Shown here piece after piece: positions 13,787 through 21,226 of a DNA stretch of 25,262 nt. Numbering within the stretch: position 1 is the stretch's first letter; every line of letters starts with the position of its first letter. Under the pieces are notes generated by a model. The model did not search any database, had not been told where the DNA came from, and worked only from the letters and a program-made list of their open reading frames with translations. Origin of the DNA: a virus; IMG/VR virus record IMGVR_UViG_3300042874_000675, positions 1-25,262 of that record. One strand, given 5' to 3'. The translations under genes and the position numbers were made by a program.

Positions 13787-14803
13787 TTATACTTTTGGGC
13801 TATAAACAGCACCCAGTGCTTTAGCACGAAAGGGTAGAGCCACAAATCGCTTTTGAAAGTTAATCACGTCGCCTTTCTGATCCGGATCGCTGTATTTTGC
13901 AAATACTTCAACAGAACCATCGGCGCGCATTACCTCGTCTTTGCTCCAGATTATAGAAGCAACGGTGTCGGTTGCGGCAGCTATAGCCTGAAAAGCTACT
14001 TTAGCGCCTGTGGTTGCGTTCCAACGAGGGGTTTGAGAGTTGGTAAAGTATTTCAAACCAAAGATGTTTCCGGAGGCAATAATGTCCTTATAAAGCTTCA
14101 TATCCTGCGCCATAAGGTCTGATTTGTGAAGCGGGTTAAGCATCAAAGCCAGCGACATAACATCAATATCCATCAAGTCAAACTTAGCCTGCAAGGCAAT
14201 TATATCTTCAAACAATAATTTGCGACGACCATTAACCAATTCACCGGTAGCAGTCAGCACAGGTGTGTATAAACCATCGGAATCAGGCGACCAAAAATGA
14301 GCCGCCAGTTGTATGGCGCCTTTGCGTAAAGTATTGCGGTGTCCTCTTACTACCGATTCCATCTTATTATAAGCAGCTTCCTTCATTTCTAAGTTCCGAA
14401 TAATGGTCGATTCCGTATCCAGAGTACGCAATACAATAGTTTTAGGAACGTCTGAGCGGGTAGCAGCAGCAATCGGATATACGGTGTTGTCAATTAATAG
14501 ATTTGGATCGGCTCCTGCTTCCGCTAAATTTAACGTATTATATTCAACCAACTCACTCATATCGCGGCTCCAAGCCAAAAAATCGTCTTTAGGATAAAAG
14601 CCTTCCATCAATATATCAGTCCATATTTCTTTAGAAATTCCTACACGTAGGATACCGGATGGCATTTTAACAAACGAGCTAATACTGCCCAATGCAATTG
14701 AAGCACCAATGGCAGGCAAGGCGGCTATATTCAAGGCCGTCATCATAACAAAAGCAATCAGCATGTTGAACATGAAATTGCCTAAATTGAATTGTTTTTT
14801 CAT
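13787..14803 (-). CDS. Major capsid protein
   Basis: A 338-residue protein next to the protease-scaffold gene, the usual place of the major capsid. The body contains ISKEIWTDILMEGFYPKDDFL (about residues 56-76), EYNTLNLAEAGADPNLLIDN (87-106) and TLRKGAIQLAAHFWSP (157-172), plus LPFRAKALGAVYSPKV at the end. This resembles Bacteroidota Mu-like capsids. The first 45 residues are strongly hydrophobic (FNMLIAFVMMTALNIAALPAIGASIALG), which is unusual for a soluble shell protein and may be removed by the prohead protease or bind the scaffold. Expression is probably high. A hairpin follows the stop codon. Confidence 0.85.
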   Translation of the reverse strand: MKKQFNLGNFMFNMLIAFVMMTALNIAALPAIGASIALGSISSFVKMPSGILRVGISKEIWTDILMEGFYPKDDFLAWSRDMSELVEYNTLNLAEAGADPNLLIDNTVYPIAAATRSDVPKTIVLRTLDTESTIIRNLEMKEAAYNKMESVVRGHRNTLRKGAIQLAAHFWSPDSDGLYTPVLTATGELVNGRRKLLFEDIIALQAKFDLMDIDVMSLALMLNPLHKSDLMAQDMKLYKDIIASGNIFGLKYFTNSQTPRWNATTGAKVAFQAIAAATDTVASIIWSKDEVMRADGSVEVFAKYSDPDQKGDVINFQKRFVALPFRAKALGAVYSPKV

Positions 14804-14824
14804 AAATTTAAATTGTTGATGTTG

Positions 14825-15298
14825 TTAATATTTAGATTTGTACGAAGCCTTGAGCGCAGCGTGCCCCTCAGGATCTTTTATAGCCATTTCGGCCAGTCCG
14901 GGCTGGTCTTCTTTGAGCCATTTCATATAATCCCAACCTTCGCGGTCGGCGGCCTGCTTGTTATTGCCAAAACCGCCTAATTTTGAACTGAAACTTGTGC
15001 TGCCGGGCAAAGTGTCTAAAATGTCTTTTGCCTGCTTATAATCAGCGATGGCAAGCTTTACATAAGCCTCTTTTTTGTCGGCTGTAATTTTACCCTCGCT
15101 CACTGCTAGGTTAACCAAATCAGTAGCTTGTTTGCTCCGATGATCCGAAAGTTCTTTTTCGGCTTTTTCCTTTTCCTTAATGGATCTTTCAGCCCTTGCG
15201 CTGAGTTCCATAATTGCGGCATTCAACTCGGTAATTTCCGGGTCTTTTGATACGCCAAGCGCTTTTGCAGCCTCGGCGGAAAGCATGATTTTTTCCAT
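14825..15298 (-). CDS. Predicted internal scaffold product of the protease gene
   Basis: An in-frame ATG at 15296-15298 (residue 158 of the protease gene) follows an A-rich stretch on the minus strand (AAACAAAAAAAACAAT), which is the usual Bacteroidota ribosome landing site. Initiation here would give a 157-residue protein, starting MEKIMLSAEAAKAL, with a coiled coil at its beginning and without the protease domain. In Mu the scaffold Z is made in the same way from within protease gene I. The product is inferred; it has not been distinguished from a simple scaffold domain of the full protein. Confidence 0.5.
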   Translation of the reverse strand: MEKIMLSAEAAKALGVSKDPEITELNAAIMELSARAERSIKEKEKAEKELSDHRSKQATDLVNLAVSEGKITADKKEAYVKLAIADYKQAKDILDTLPGSTSFSSKLGGFGNNKQAADREGWDYMKWLKEDQPGLAEMAIKDPEGHAALKASYKSKY

Positions 15299-15769
15299 AT
15301 TGTTTTTTTTGTTTAAAATACTCTCTATTGAGAGCGTGATTTCGTTTGTTGCTAAAGCCTTTCCATTTTTCGCGTACAATCTGAGCGCTCCCTTATTACT
15401 TGGCACTGCCACGGGCGAAGCTTCCAACAGCTCCCACCTGGTTATTACTACCTGATAACCCAGCACAGGCAACTCGCGCATTTCGGCATCAAGAATGATC
15501 AGTCCCATCGAAGCGCCTTTAATGAATCCTCGCTCCACTTTTCCACTGATTTTTAAAGCTTCCGCATCGTCCGCATCAAATTCCGCTTCAGCTTGTAACG
15601 TACTCCCTTCTATTGTCAAATTATGCCAGCGTCCAATTACGCCACGCTCATCGTGCGAATTAAGCATGACCGGATTAGCGCGAAATCGATCAAATTCGCC
15701 ACCTGAATTAAGTATAAGAAAGCCGTGTGAGGTGAGCACAGATTCGTCGTTAAGTATAAATACAGCCAT
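14825..15769 (-). CDS. Prohead protease with C-terminal scaffold
   Basis: A 314-residue protein starting at the ATG at 15769; an upstream TTG two codons earlier is less likely. Residues about 5-130 look like an S78 / HK97-type prohead protease: NSHDERGVIGRW with His39, then VERGFIKGASMGLI with Ser87, and RWELLEASPVAVPSN where an acidic residue (Glu114-Glu116) completes the site. Residues about 155-314 are helical, with a coiled coil at about 180-215 (SARAERSIKEKEKAEKEL), as expected for an attached scaffold. It cleaves scaffold and capsid N-termini during head maturation. This is the first gene of the leftward late operon, with a promoter 20 bp before it. Confidence 0.88.
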   Translation of the reverse strand: MAVFILNDESVLTSHGFLILNSGGEFDRFRANPVMLNSHDERGVIGRWHNLTIEGSTLQAEAEFDADDAEALKISGKVERGFIKGASMGLIILDAEMRELPVLGYQVVITRWELLEASPVAVPSNKGALRLYAKNGKALATNEITLSIESILNKKNNMEKIMLSAEAAKALGVSKDPEITELNAAIMELSARAERSIKEKEKAEKELSDHRSKQATDLVNLAVSEGKITADKKEAYVKLAIADYKQAKDILDTLPGSTSFSSKLGGFGNNKQAADREGWDYMKWLKEDQPGLAEMAIKDPEGHAALKASYKSKY

Positions 15770-15788
15770 TAGCAATTGTTTTAGAAAG

Positions 15789-15820
15789 CAAACTTACTTC
15801 ACGCGATAGAACTGTACAAA
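15789..15820 (-). promoter_or_regulatory. Promoter of the leftward late operon
   Basis: On the minus strand TTTG (15820-15817) is followed by 20 bp and TAAGTTTG (15796-15789), a full match to the Bacteroidota consensus TAnnTTTG with its TTG at -33. Transcription would begin near 15783, about 14 nt before the protease ATG. The element drives the 15.7-kb head, lysis and tail operon. A consensus promoter here implies repression in the lysogen, or a need for an activator at the neighbouring inverted repeat. Confidence 0.65.
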
Positions 15821-15833
15821 TAACTGTATATGT

Positions 15834-15853
15834 GTTAGATGGAAGTGTCTAAC
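15834..15853. promoter_or_regulatory. Inverted repeat operator midway between the divergent promoters
   Basis: GTTAGA (15834-15839) and TCTAAC (15848-15853) form an inverted repeat with an 8-bp spacer. A further half-site TTAGAT at 15856-15861 repeats the first (TTAGAT at 15835-15840) at 21 bp, two helical turns. The dyad centre (15843.5) is exactly 51 bp from the middle of the leftward -7 element and 51 bp from the middle of the rightward -7-like element. It is probably bound by a dimeric regulator of both late operons; which protein binds is unknown. Confidence 0.55.
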
Positions 15854-15890
15854 TCTTAGATAGAAATTATTTTTCTGACAGTTTTTGGAT

Positions 15891-15898
15891 GACTTTTG
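15891..15898 (+). promoter_or_regulatory. Probable weak -7 element of the rightward head operon
   Basis: GACTTTTG at 15891-15898 matches TAnnTTTG in 7 of the 8 positions, with G instead of the first T. No clear TTG is found about 20 bp upstream; the place holds TTAT. The element lies 18 bp before the small terminase ATG. A poor -33 box and a nearby inverted repeat suggest dependence on an activator. Confidence 0.4.
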
Positions 15899-15916
15899 TC
15901 TAAAAGATTCCTAAAT

Positions 15917-16393
15917 ATGGCCAAACAAACTAAACAAGGGAAGGTACAGCCGCGCGATCCTGAAAAATATGAATACGCCTACCTTCTATATATGCAAGGG
16001 GTGTTGCAAACCGATATATGCAATCGCATTAAAGTGTCGCCGCCAACACTTCAAAGCTGGAAAGAATCGGGCGGCTGGGAACACAAACGGGCAAGCCGTA
16101 CTATCAGCATCGACGACCTGGTTCAAAAGGCGCTTAAAATGATTTCCGATATGCTCGACAATAAAGAACATTTTAGTGCCGACGCATTCGCTAAGGCCGT
16201 CTCGCAGCTTAAAACCCTGAAAACCCACAATACGGTTGATGATGATATCAATACATTTATGGACTTTCAGGATTATATTATACGCGAACGCGCCAGTAAT
16301 AAGCAGGTAACTGACGAATTTATTAAGCTTGTTTCTCGCTTTCACGACTCTTACATCCAATATCGCTTAGCCAATGGCAAATTTTCGAACTAA
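15917..16393 (+). CDS. Small terminase subunit (terS)
   Basis: A 158-residue protein, taking the ATG at 15917 rather than a TTG seven codons upstream. Residues about 14-50 contain a helix-turn-helix: YAYLLYMQGVLQTDICNRIKVSPPTLQSWKESGGW, the pattern of HTH terminase small subunits ('q..ia..lgvs..tv..W...g.W'). The rest is helical and ends in a segment near DEFIKLVSRFHDSYIQYRLANG. It binds phage DNA and recruits the large subunit to the prohead. It is the first gene of the rightward operon and overlaps terL by 20 bp. Confidence 0.8.
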   Translation: MAKQTKQGKVQPRDPEKYEYAYLLYMQGVLQTDICNRIKVSPPTLQSWKESGGWEHKRASRTISIDDLVQKALKMISDMLDNKEHFSADAFAKAVSQLKTLKTHNTVDDDINTFMDFQDYIIRERASNKQVTDEFIKLVSRFHDSYIQYRLANGKFSN

Positions 16394-17885
16394 TAAAGAG
16401 CTATGGATAAGATGGGTTGAACGCATCCGATGGATTAATTCAAACGATTTTTCATTCCCGGAAGCGGAACAAGATAAAACACAACGTATCGCACGCGCCA
16501 AGAAAGAGTACGCTTTTTTCGTCGAAACCTATTTCCCTCACTTAGCATCAAAGAAATGTGGCACGTTCCAACTGGATGCTGCAGACTACCTATTGAAACA
16601 TGACCATACAAAAGCGCTCTTTGAGTGGGCGCGCGGCCATGCAAAAAGCACACACCTGAGTCTGTTGATTCCGCTTTGGTTGAAAATTCAAACGCCCGCC
16701 AAACTTTCGGTAATGGTTCTGGTAAGTAAGAGCGAAAATATGGCCGTAAGGCTTCTGAGCGATCTGCAAGCAGAGCTGCAATACAATGGTCCTTTTATTA
16801 AAGACTTTGGAAACCAAGTAAAAACCGGATCCTGGACCGAAGGCGAATTCCACACTTCCGATGGATGCCTGTTTGTAGCACTTGGACGCGGACAGAGCCC
16901 ACGCGGCTTAAAAGATCGTGGCAAAAGACCTGATTATATAGTAATAGACGATATTGACGATGACGAACTGATCCGCAATCCCCGCCGTGTAAGCGATGTA
17001 CTAGAATGGGCTTTAACTGCCCTTGCCGGGACTATGGCCATGGGACGCGGGCGGTTCGTTATGGTCGGTAATCGGATCGGAAAAAATAGCGTGCTGAGCC
17101 GCTTTGCCGAACTTCCCGGTATTTATCACACCATTGTAAATGCGCTCAACAAAAAAGGACTCCCTAGTTGGAGCGAAAATTACAGCGCAGACGAAATCAA
17201 AAAAATGCGCGATTTTATTGGCGAACGACGGTTTCAAAAAGAGTATATGAACAACCCAATTAACGAAGGAGCTGTTTTTCAACGAAAACATATCCTTTAT
17301 GGAAAAATGCTCGATTTGAAGTTTTATAAATCGTTGATATGCTATACAGACCCTTCATTCAAAAATTCAACTACAGCAGACTACAAAGCAACTGTGTTGG
17401 TTGGTAAAACAGCAACCGGCGAATTTCATGTTCTCAAAGCTTTTGTTGATCAAACTTCTGTAACCACCATGGTATCGTGGCACTACCTAATTATGGATTA
17501 CATTGCCGGACGGGTACCAACACTCTACTATATGGAGGCCAATTTTATGCAGGATTTGCTCTTGGACGAATTTAAGACGGTTGGAAATATTGTCGGCCAT
17601 CAAATCCCAATACGTGGCGATCAAAGATCTAAGCCGGATAAATTTGCCAGGATTGAGGCAATGTCGCCTCTTTTTGAACGCGCTCTTGTTTGGCTTAATG
17701 AAAAAGAGAAAGAAAGCCCCGGAATGATGGCTTTAGTCGATCAGCTTCTTATGTTCGAAAAAGGAAGCAAATCGCACGACGACGCTCCCGATGCCCTTGA
17801 GGGTGCCGTTTGGCTGCTGAGTAAACGATCACGTGGCGCCGATGCTCCTTACAGATTAGGCATAAGAGAATCACGAAAATATTAA
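16374..17885 (+). CDS. Large terminase subunit (terL)
   Basis: A 503-residue DNA-packaging motor with an N-terminal ATPase and a C-terminal nuclease. The Walker A-like motif is ARGHAKST at 86-93, lacking the first Gly of the classic P-loop, as in many Mu-type terminases. The Walker B is YIVIDD at 188-193 followed by DIDDDE. The RNase H-like nuclease contributes YTDPSF (Asp326), YYMEAN (Glu388) and DDAPDALEGAVWLL (Asp469, Asp470, Asp473). Length is typical of Mu gp28-like enzymes (about 500-550). It cuts concatemeric or integrated DNA and pumps it into the prohead. A short gap leads to the next gene. Confidence 0.95.
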   Translation: MANFRTNKELWIRWVERIRWINSNDFSFPEAEQDKTQRIARAKKEYAFFVETYFPHLASKKCGTFQLDAADYLLKHDHTKALFEWARGHAKSTHLSLLIPLWLKIQTPAKLSVMVLVSKSENMAVRLLSDLQAELQYNGPFIKDFGNQVKTGSWTEGEFHTSDGCLFVALGRGQSPRGLKDRGKRPDYIVIDDIDDDELIRNPRRVSDVLEWALTALAGTMAMGRGRFVMVGNRIGKNSVLSRFAELPGIYHTIVNALNKKGLPSWSENYSADEIKKMRDFIGERRFQKEYMNNPINEGAVFQRKHILYGKMLDLKFYKSLICYTDPSFKNSTTADYKATVLVGKTATGEFHVLKAFVDQTSVTTMVSWHYLIMDYIAGRVPTLYYMEANFMQDLLLDEFKTVGNIVGHQIPIRGDQRSKPDKFARIEAMSPLFERALVWLNEKEKESPGMMALVDQLLMFEKGSKSHDDAPDALEGAVWLLSKRSRGADAPYRLGIRESRKY

Positions 17886-17902
17886 TCTTAAACACCTGTT
17901 AA

Positions 17903-18196
17903 ATGACTCTTAAAAACACTCCTCTGTTCCGTTTTATAAAACTTGTCTCGAGCTTGTTTCTACAAGTTTATTACTTTCTGTACAAAACACAACATCTATG
18001 GCGTTTAGAACAAAAAGTAAAACAAGCTAATCGGCTTAGCAAACTCGAAAATAGGCGATACATCGTAACTAACATCAACGGAAAACCTCGCTGTATCGCA
18101 AAAAAAACGATGAAAGAAGCCGTTAAACGCCGCCGCTTTCGAAAAGGCGTTACAATTCAAGATATAGAGCTGCACGCTTATTACATAACTAAATAA
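17903..18196 (+). CDS. Basic protein of unknown function
   Basis: A 97-residue basic protein between terL and the gp36-like gene. The N-terminus has a hydrophobic aromatic segment (LFRFIKLVSSLFLQVYYFLY, about residues 8-27) that could be a weak membrane anchor. The remainder is lysine- and arginine-rich (RRYIVTNINGKPRCIAKKTM, EAVKRRRFRKGV) and ends with IQDIELHAYYITK. The form '.RY.V....GK......K' recurs in small Bacteroidota phage proteins, but I cannot name a family. It is co-transcribed with head genes, so an RNA- or DNA-binding packaging accessory is possible. Confidence 0.65.
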   Translation: MTLKNTPLFRFIKLVSSLFLQVYYFLYKTQHLWRLEQKVKQANRLSKLENRRYIVTNINGKPRCIAKKTMKEAVKRRRFRKGVTIQDIELHAYYITK

Positions 18197-18204
18197 TACA
18201 CATT

Positions 18205-18678
18205 ATGTTCCTCACAAGCCCTGAACTAAAATCAGTACTCTACGAGTACCAGTTAAACGAAATTACGGAAGAAAGCCCCGACATTGCCGAAATGGCTATA
18301 AATGCTGCCGTGGAAGAAATGAAAAGTTACCTAAGCCCCACCGGACAAGCCCGCTGGCGCGATGGGCGACCGCGCTACGATGTCGCGGCAATTTTCGCCG
18401 CTCTCGGCTCCGAACGCAATGCATTGATTCTTGAACTAAGCAAATCTATCGCATTGTATTACGTCTGTCGGCTTGCCAATGTTGATATCATGCAAGAGCG
18501 CGTTCAGGAACGATACGACCGCGCTATCGACTGGCTCGAAAAAGTGGCGGGAGTGGGCAAATATGCAAATGCACCAAGTATTGCTCCTAATTTGCCATTA
18601 TTACCGGCCGGCGACGAAGAAACGGCACTGCAAGCTTTCCGCTTTGGAAGCCGAGAAAAATTTAATCATGATTTCTAG
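18205..18678 (+). CDS. DUF1320-like protein (Mu gp36 type), head-tail joining
   Basis: A 157-residue protein. The N-terminal half carries the DUF1320 pattern: an opening FLTSPELKSVLYEYQLNEIT, then IAEMAINAAVEEMKSYLSP (about residues 27-45), NALILELSKSIALYYVCRL (about 72-90) and RYDRAIDWLEKVAGVGK (about 103-119). Such proteins include Mu gp36 and related head-completion or connector proteins that join the portal to the tail. The stop codon is 2 bp before the portal ATG. Placing it before the portal differs from Mu, where gp36 follows the capsid. Confidence 0.75.
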   Translation: MFLTSPELKSVLYEYQLNEITEESPDIAEMAINAAVEEMKSYLSPTGQARWRDGRPRYDVAAIFAALGSERNALILELSKSIALYYVCRLANVDIMQERVQERYDRAIDWLEKVAGVGKYANAPSIAPNLPLLPAGDEETALQAFRFGSREKFNHDF

Positions 18679-18680
18679 AA

Positions 18681-19889
18681 ATGAAAAAGAACCAACAAAA
18701 CCTAAAGACTCAGGCTACAAGCCCAACCGTACCAAAGAAAACCGACGGATATTATCAAAAAATAATACCTAAAAGCTTGAGTAGAACCCGACAGGATATC
18801 GCATCCTGGAAAACGGCGCTAAAGCAGGCCGATAATGTGGATTTGCCCAAGAGAGTGCTTTTGCACAAGCTCTACAAGGATATCATGCTCGACGCGCTGC
18901 TAAGCTCTCAGATTGCCAACCGTAGAATTATTACTACCTCAGCTTCTTTTACGCTTAAAAAGGACGATAAAATAGATGAGCAGACAACAGCTATGCTCAA
19001 ATCGTTGCCTTGGTTTGCAGAAGTGATGGGGTATATTTTAGATACGCAATTGAGCGGTACTGCTTTGATTGAATTTGTAACCGACAAAAATGGCGCCCTG
19101 AAGCCGGTACTAATTCCTAAACAAAATATTATTCCTGAAAAGGGGATTATACTCCTCGACGAAACTGAAACCTATGGCATTGACTACCGAAACGTAAAAG
19201 AATATGGTTCTTGGCTCCTCGAGGTTGGTAAATTGGACGATTTAGGGCTACTAAACAGTGCTATTCCTCACATCTTAATGAAACGCTTTGCGCAAAGTTG
19301 CTGGTCCGAGCTTTGCGAAATATACGGAATTCCGCCACGTGTAATGAAAACCAATACACAAGATCCTGCCATGCTCGACCGTGCCGAAATGATGATGCGC
19401 GACATGGGTGCTGCCGCCTGGTTTATTATTGACGAAACCGAACATTTTGAGTTTGCCAAAGGCGCCGATACCAATGGCGATGTTTACAACAATCTAATTA
19501 GACTTTGCAATAACGAAATTTCACTGCTTATTTCCGGGGCCGTAATTGGCCAAGATACCAAAAACGGAAATGAGAGCAAAGAAAAAGTAAGCATTGAGCA
19601 GCTGAAACGACTTGCCGAAAGCGACAGATATCTGGTGCAAGCTTATATAAACTCAATCATTCTGCCGGGCTTGTACAAGATAGGTTTGATCCCCGATGGG
19701 CTCGAATTCTGTTTCGACCCTCAAGAAGATGTAGGCGATCTTTATACCCGCACAATTGGGCTAATGCCTTTTATGGAAGTAGATCCGGAATGGGTGAAAA
19801 CAAAATTCGGTATCGAAATTACCGGCCTAAAGCAACCCTCCGGAGGCTCATCCTCAAATTTTCAGTCAGACCCGAAAAAGAAGAAATAG
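18681..19889 (+). CDS. Portal protein (DUF935, Mu gp29-like)
   Basis: A 402-residue portal that forms the dodecameric DNA gate of the head. Visible DUF935 landmarks are LHKLYKDIMLDALLSSQIANRR (about residues 61-82), FAEVMGYILDTQLSGTALIEFV (112-133), MKRFAQSCWSELCEIYGIPPRVMKT (about 199-223) and NNEISLLISGAVIGQDTKNG (about 278-297). It is shorter than Mu gp29 (about 510 residues); the C-terminal tail (SGGSSSNFQSDPKKKK) is basic and low-complexity. The F-like gene begins inside its last 100 bp, so translation of the two is coupled. Confidence 0.85.
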   Translation: MKKNQQNLKTQATSPTVPKKTDGYYQKIIPKSLSRTRQDIASWKTALKQADNVDLPKRVLLHKLYKDIMLDALLSSQIANRRIITTSASFTLKKDDKIDEQTTAMLKSLPWFAEVMGYILDTQLSGTALIEFVTDKNGALKPVLIPKQNIIPEKGIILLDETETYGIDYRNVKEYGSWLLEVGKLDDLGLLNSAIPHILMKRFAQSCWSELCEIYGIPPRVMKTNTQDPAMLDRAEMMMRDMGAAAWFIIDETEHFEFAKGADTNGDVYNNLIRLCNNEISLLISGAVIGQDTKNGNESKEKVSIEQLKRLAESDRYLVQAYINSIILPGLYKIGLIPDGLEFCFDPQEDVGDLYTRTIGLMPFMEVDPEWVKTKFGIEITGLKQPSGGSSSNFQSDPKKKK

Positions 19890-21151
19890 CACACTTTTCG
19901 GGTCTGTATAATCAAACGTGCGATTGCTGCGGCAGCGCTGTAAATTACGGTATTCCTACTTTTAACCTTGCAGCAAAAGTAAAACTTGCCTACAAAGCAA
20001 AGGACGTTATTGCTACCGCAAAAGCGGGCAGCACTCCGTTAATAGAGGATTTGTACAGCCATTACTCCAGCTCTTTAAAAAAAGCTGTCGACAGTGTTTA
20101 TTACGAAGATAGCGAAGACGGATTGAGCAATAGGCTTCGCGCTAATGTTTCACGCTTTGCCGCCTACAAGGCGCATTACGTTACCGATGCATTGAAAAGT
20201 ATTTTAAACGATCCACAAATTCCGCTTTCCGATCGCGACAATTACGCCAAAGAAGCTCTAAAAACCTTCGATCGCTGGCACGATGCCGAGTACAATACTG
20301 CCGTTGCCCGAAGCCGTACAGCAAAACAATTTACTGAATTCAACAATCCCGATAGTATCCACCTATTCCCAAGATTGCGCTGGCTCCCAAGCCGAAGCGT
20401 TAAGGTGCGCGTGACCCATACCGCTTTTTACAACCGTGTTTGGGCTAAAGACGATCCTTTTTGGAGTTCAAACTCTCCTGGTACCGAGTGGAACTGTAAA
20501 TGTGATGTAGAGGAAACCAACGATGATCTAACAGATAATAACAAAGTACCTCAACTTACTTCTCCGGCAGGTTTAGAAGGAAACCCCGCATTTACTGCTG
20601 AAATTTTTACTGATAAGGCAAGCTATATAAAAAATTCAGACAAATCAGCCATAAACAGCGTTTCTGAATGCTACTTCCCCGATACCAAAAGTAAACTACA
20701 GATAAGTGTAATGCCTGATTTCTCGGAGCTGAATGACAATATCAGGACAGGCAGGATTTTGGCCAAAATTGAAAACGTGAAAATACGCCCTCATTTCACT
20801 GTACCGGGAGTTAAAAACCCCGAATTCGAAATTAATGAGCTGTTGGCTGATGCTAAAAGAATTGTGAGCTGGAATGTAGCAGCAAGTTTTTCGTGTGCTA
20901 TATCGCAGAAATGTGAAGCAGTGGTAATTGACCTATATAAAATGCAGCGCAGGTCCTTAAATATCGATAAAATTGCAAATCATATAGCCAATAGGTATAA
21001 CGACTTTCTTGCCGGTACAATTCATAACTGCTTCGTAGTTTATAACGATAAATCCGTATCAATTAGCAAGGAATTGTTTACTGAATTTAACCCGAAAAAC
21101 AAATCGGATACAGTAATTAAAATTAAAAAAGAATTGTCCGGGCTAAAATAA
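19790..21151 (+). CDS. F-like minor head protein with toxin-like nuclease C-terminus
   Basis: A 453-residue protein. Residues about 30-245 carry the Mu F / SPP1 gp7 minor head domain, with ARSRTAKQFTEF (173-184), VRVTHTAFYNRVWAKDDPFW (206-225) and a closing WNCKCDVEETND (234-245). A further PDFSELND...GRILAKIENVK segment (309-331) and DAKRIVSWNVAAS..., EAVVIDLYKM and IHNCFVVYNDKSVSI (354-426) form an added domain. It resembles CdiA C-terminal / barnase-EndoU-type (BECR) nuclease toxins, which are known to be fused to phage head proteins. The role would be injection of an RNase into the host or a competitor. The start overlaps the portal gene by 100 bp; no later ATG, GTG or TTG gives a full F domain. 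Confidence 0.75.
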   Translation: MGENKIRYRNYRPKATLRRLILKFSVRPEKEEIAHFSGLYNQTCDCCGSAVNYGIPTFNLAAKVKLAYKAKDVIATAKAGSTPLIEDLYSHYSSSLKKAVDSVYYEDSEDGLSNRLRANVSRFAAYKAHYVTDALKSILNDPQIPLSDRDNYAKEALKTFDRWHDAEYNTAVARSRTAKQFTEFNNPDSIHLFPRLRWLPSRSVKVRVTHTAFYNRVWAKDDPFWSSNSPGTEWNCKCDVEETNDDLTDNNKVPQLTSPAGLEGNPAFTAEIFTDKASYIKNSDKSAINSVSECYFPDTKSKLQISVMPDFSELNDNIRTGRILAKIENVKIRPHFTVPGVKNPEFEINELLADAKRIVSWNVAASFSCAISQKCEAVVIDLYKMQRRSLNIDKIANHIANRYNDFLAGTIHNCFVVYNDKSVSISKELFTEFNPKNKSDTVIKIKKELSGLK

Positions 21152-21173
21152 AAAAAGTGGGCATTACACCCAC
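21150..21173 (-). terminator. Rho-independent terminator of the small RNA
   Basis: On the minus strand GTGGG (21173-21169) and CCCAC (21161-21157) pair with a 7-nt loop and are followed by TTTTTTT. The orientation is wrong for the plus-strand head operon, since the run of A precedes the stem there. It ends at the stop codon of the F-like gene. Confidence 0.65.
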
Positions 21174-21222
21174 CTACCCGGTTAAGCTTGAAGTTGTCGC
21201 GCCACCTTCGGCTTTTAACAGC
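21150..21222 (-). ncRNA. Predicted small RNA between F and G genes
   Basis: A 127-bp gap (21152-21278) without a protein gene holds a complete minus-strand transcription unit: promoter at 21227-21260, about 70 nt, and a terminator at 21150-21173. The transcript has a structured 5' part, in which AAGC...GAAG pairs with CTTC...GCTT around a loop holding GGCGCG, and then the terminator stem. It has no convincing open reading frame. It is antisense to the leader of the G-like gene and runs toward the end of the F-like gene, so it could regulate those mRNAs. It may also act in trans. I do not recognise a known RNA family. Confidence 0.5.
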
Positions 21223-21226
21223 ACTA

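Noticed and set aside
21157-21173. Terminator for the plus-strand head operon after the F gene
   Set aside because: The T run follows the stem only on the minus strand; on the plus strand the A run comes first, and the operon continues into the G-like gene.
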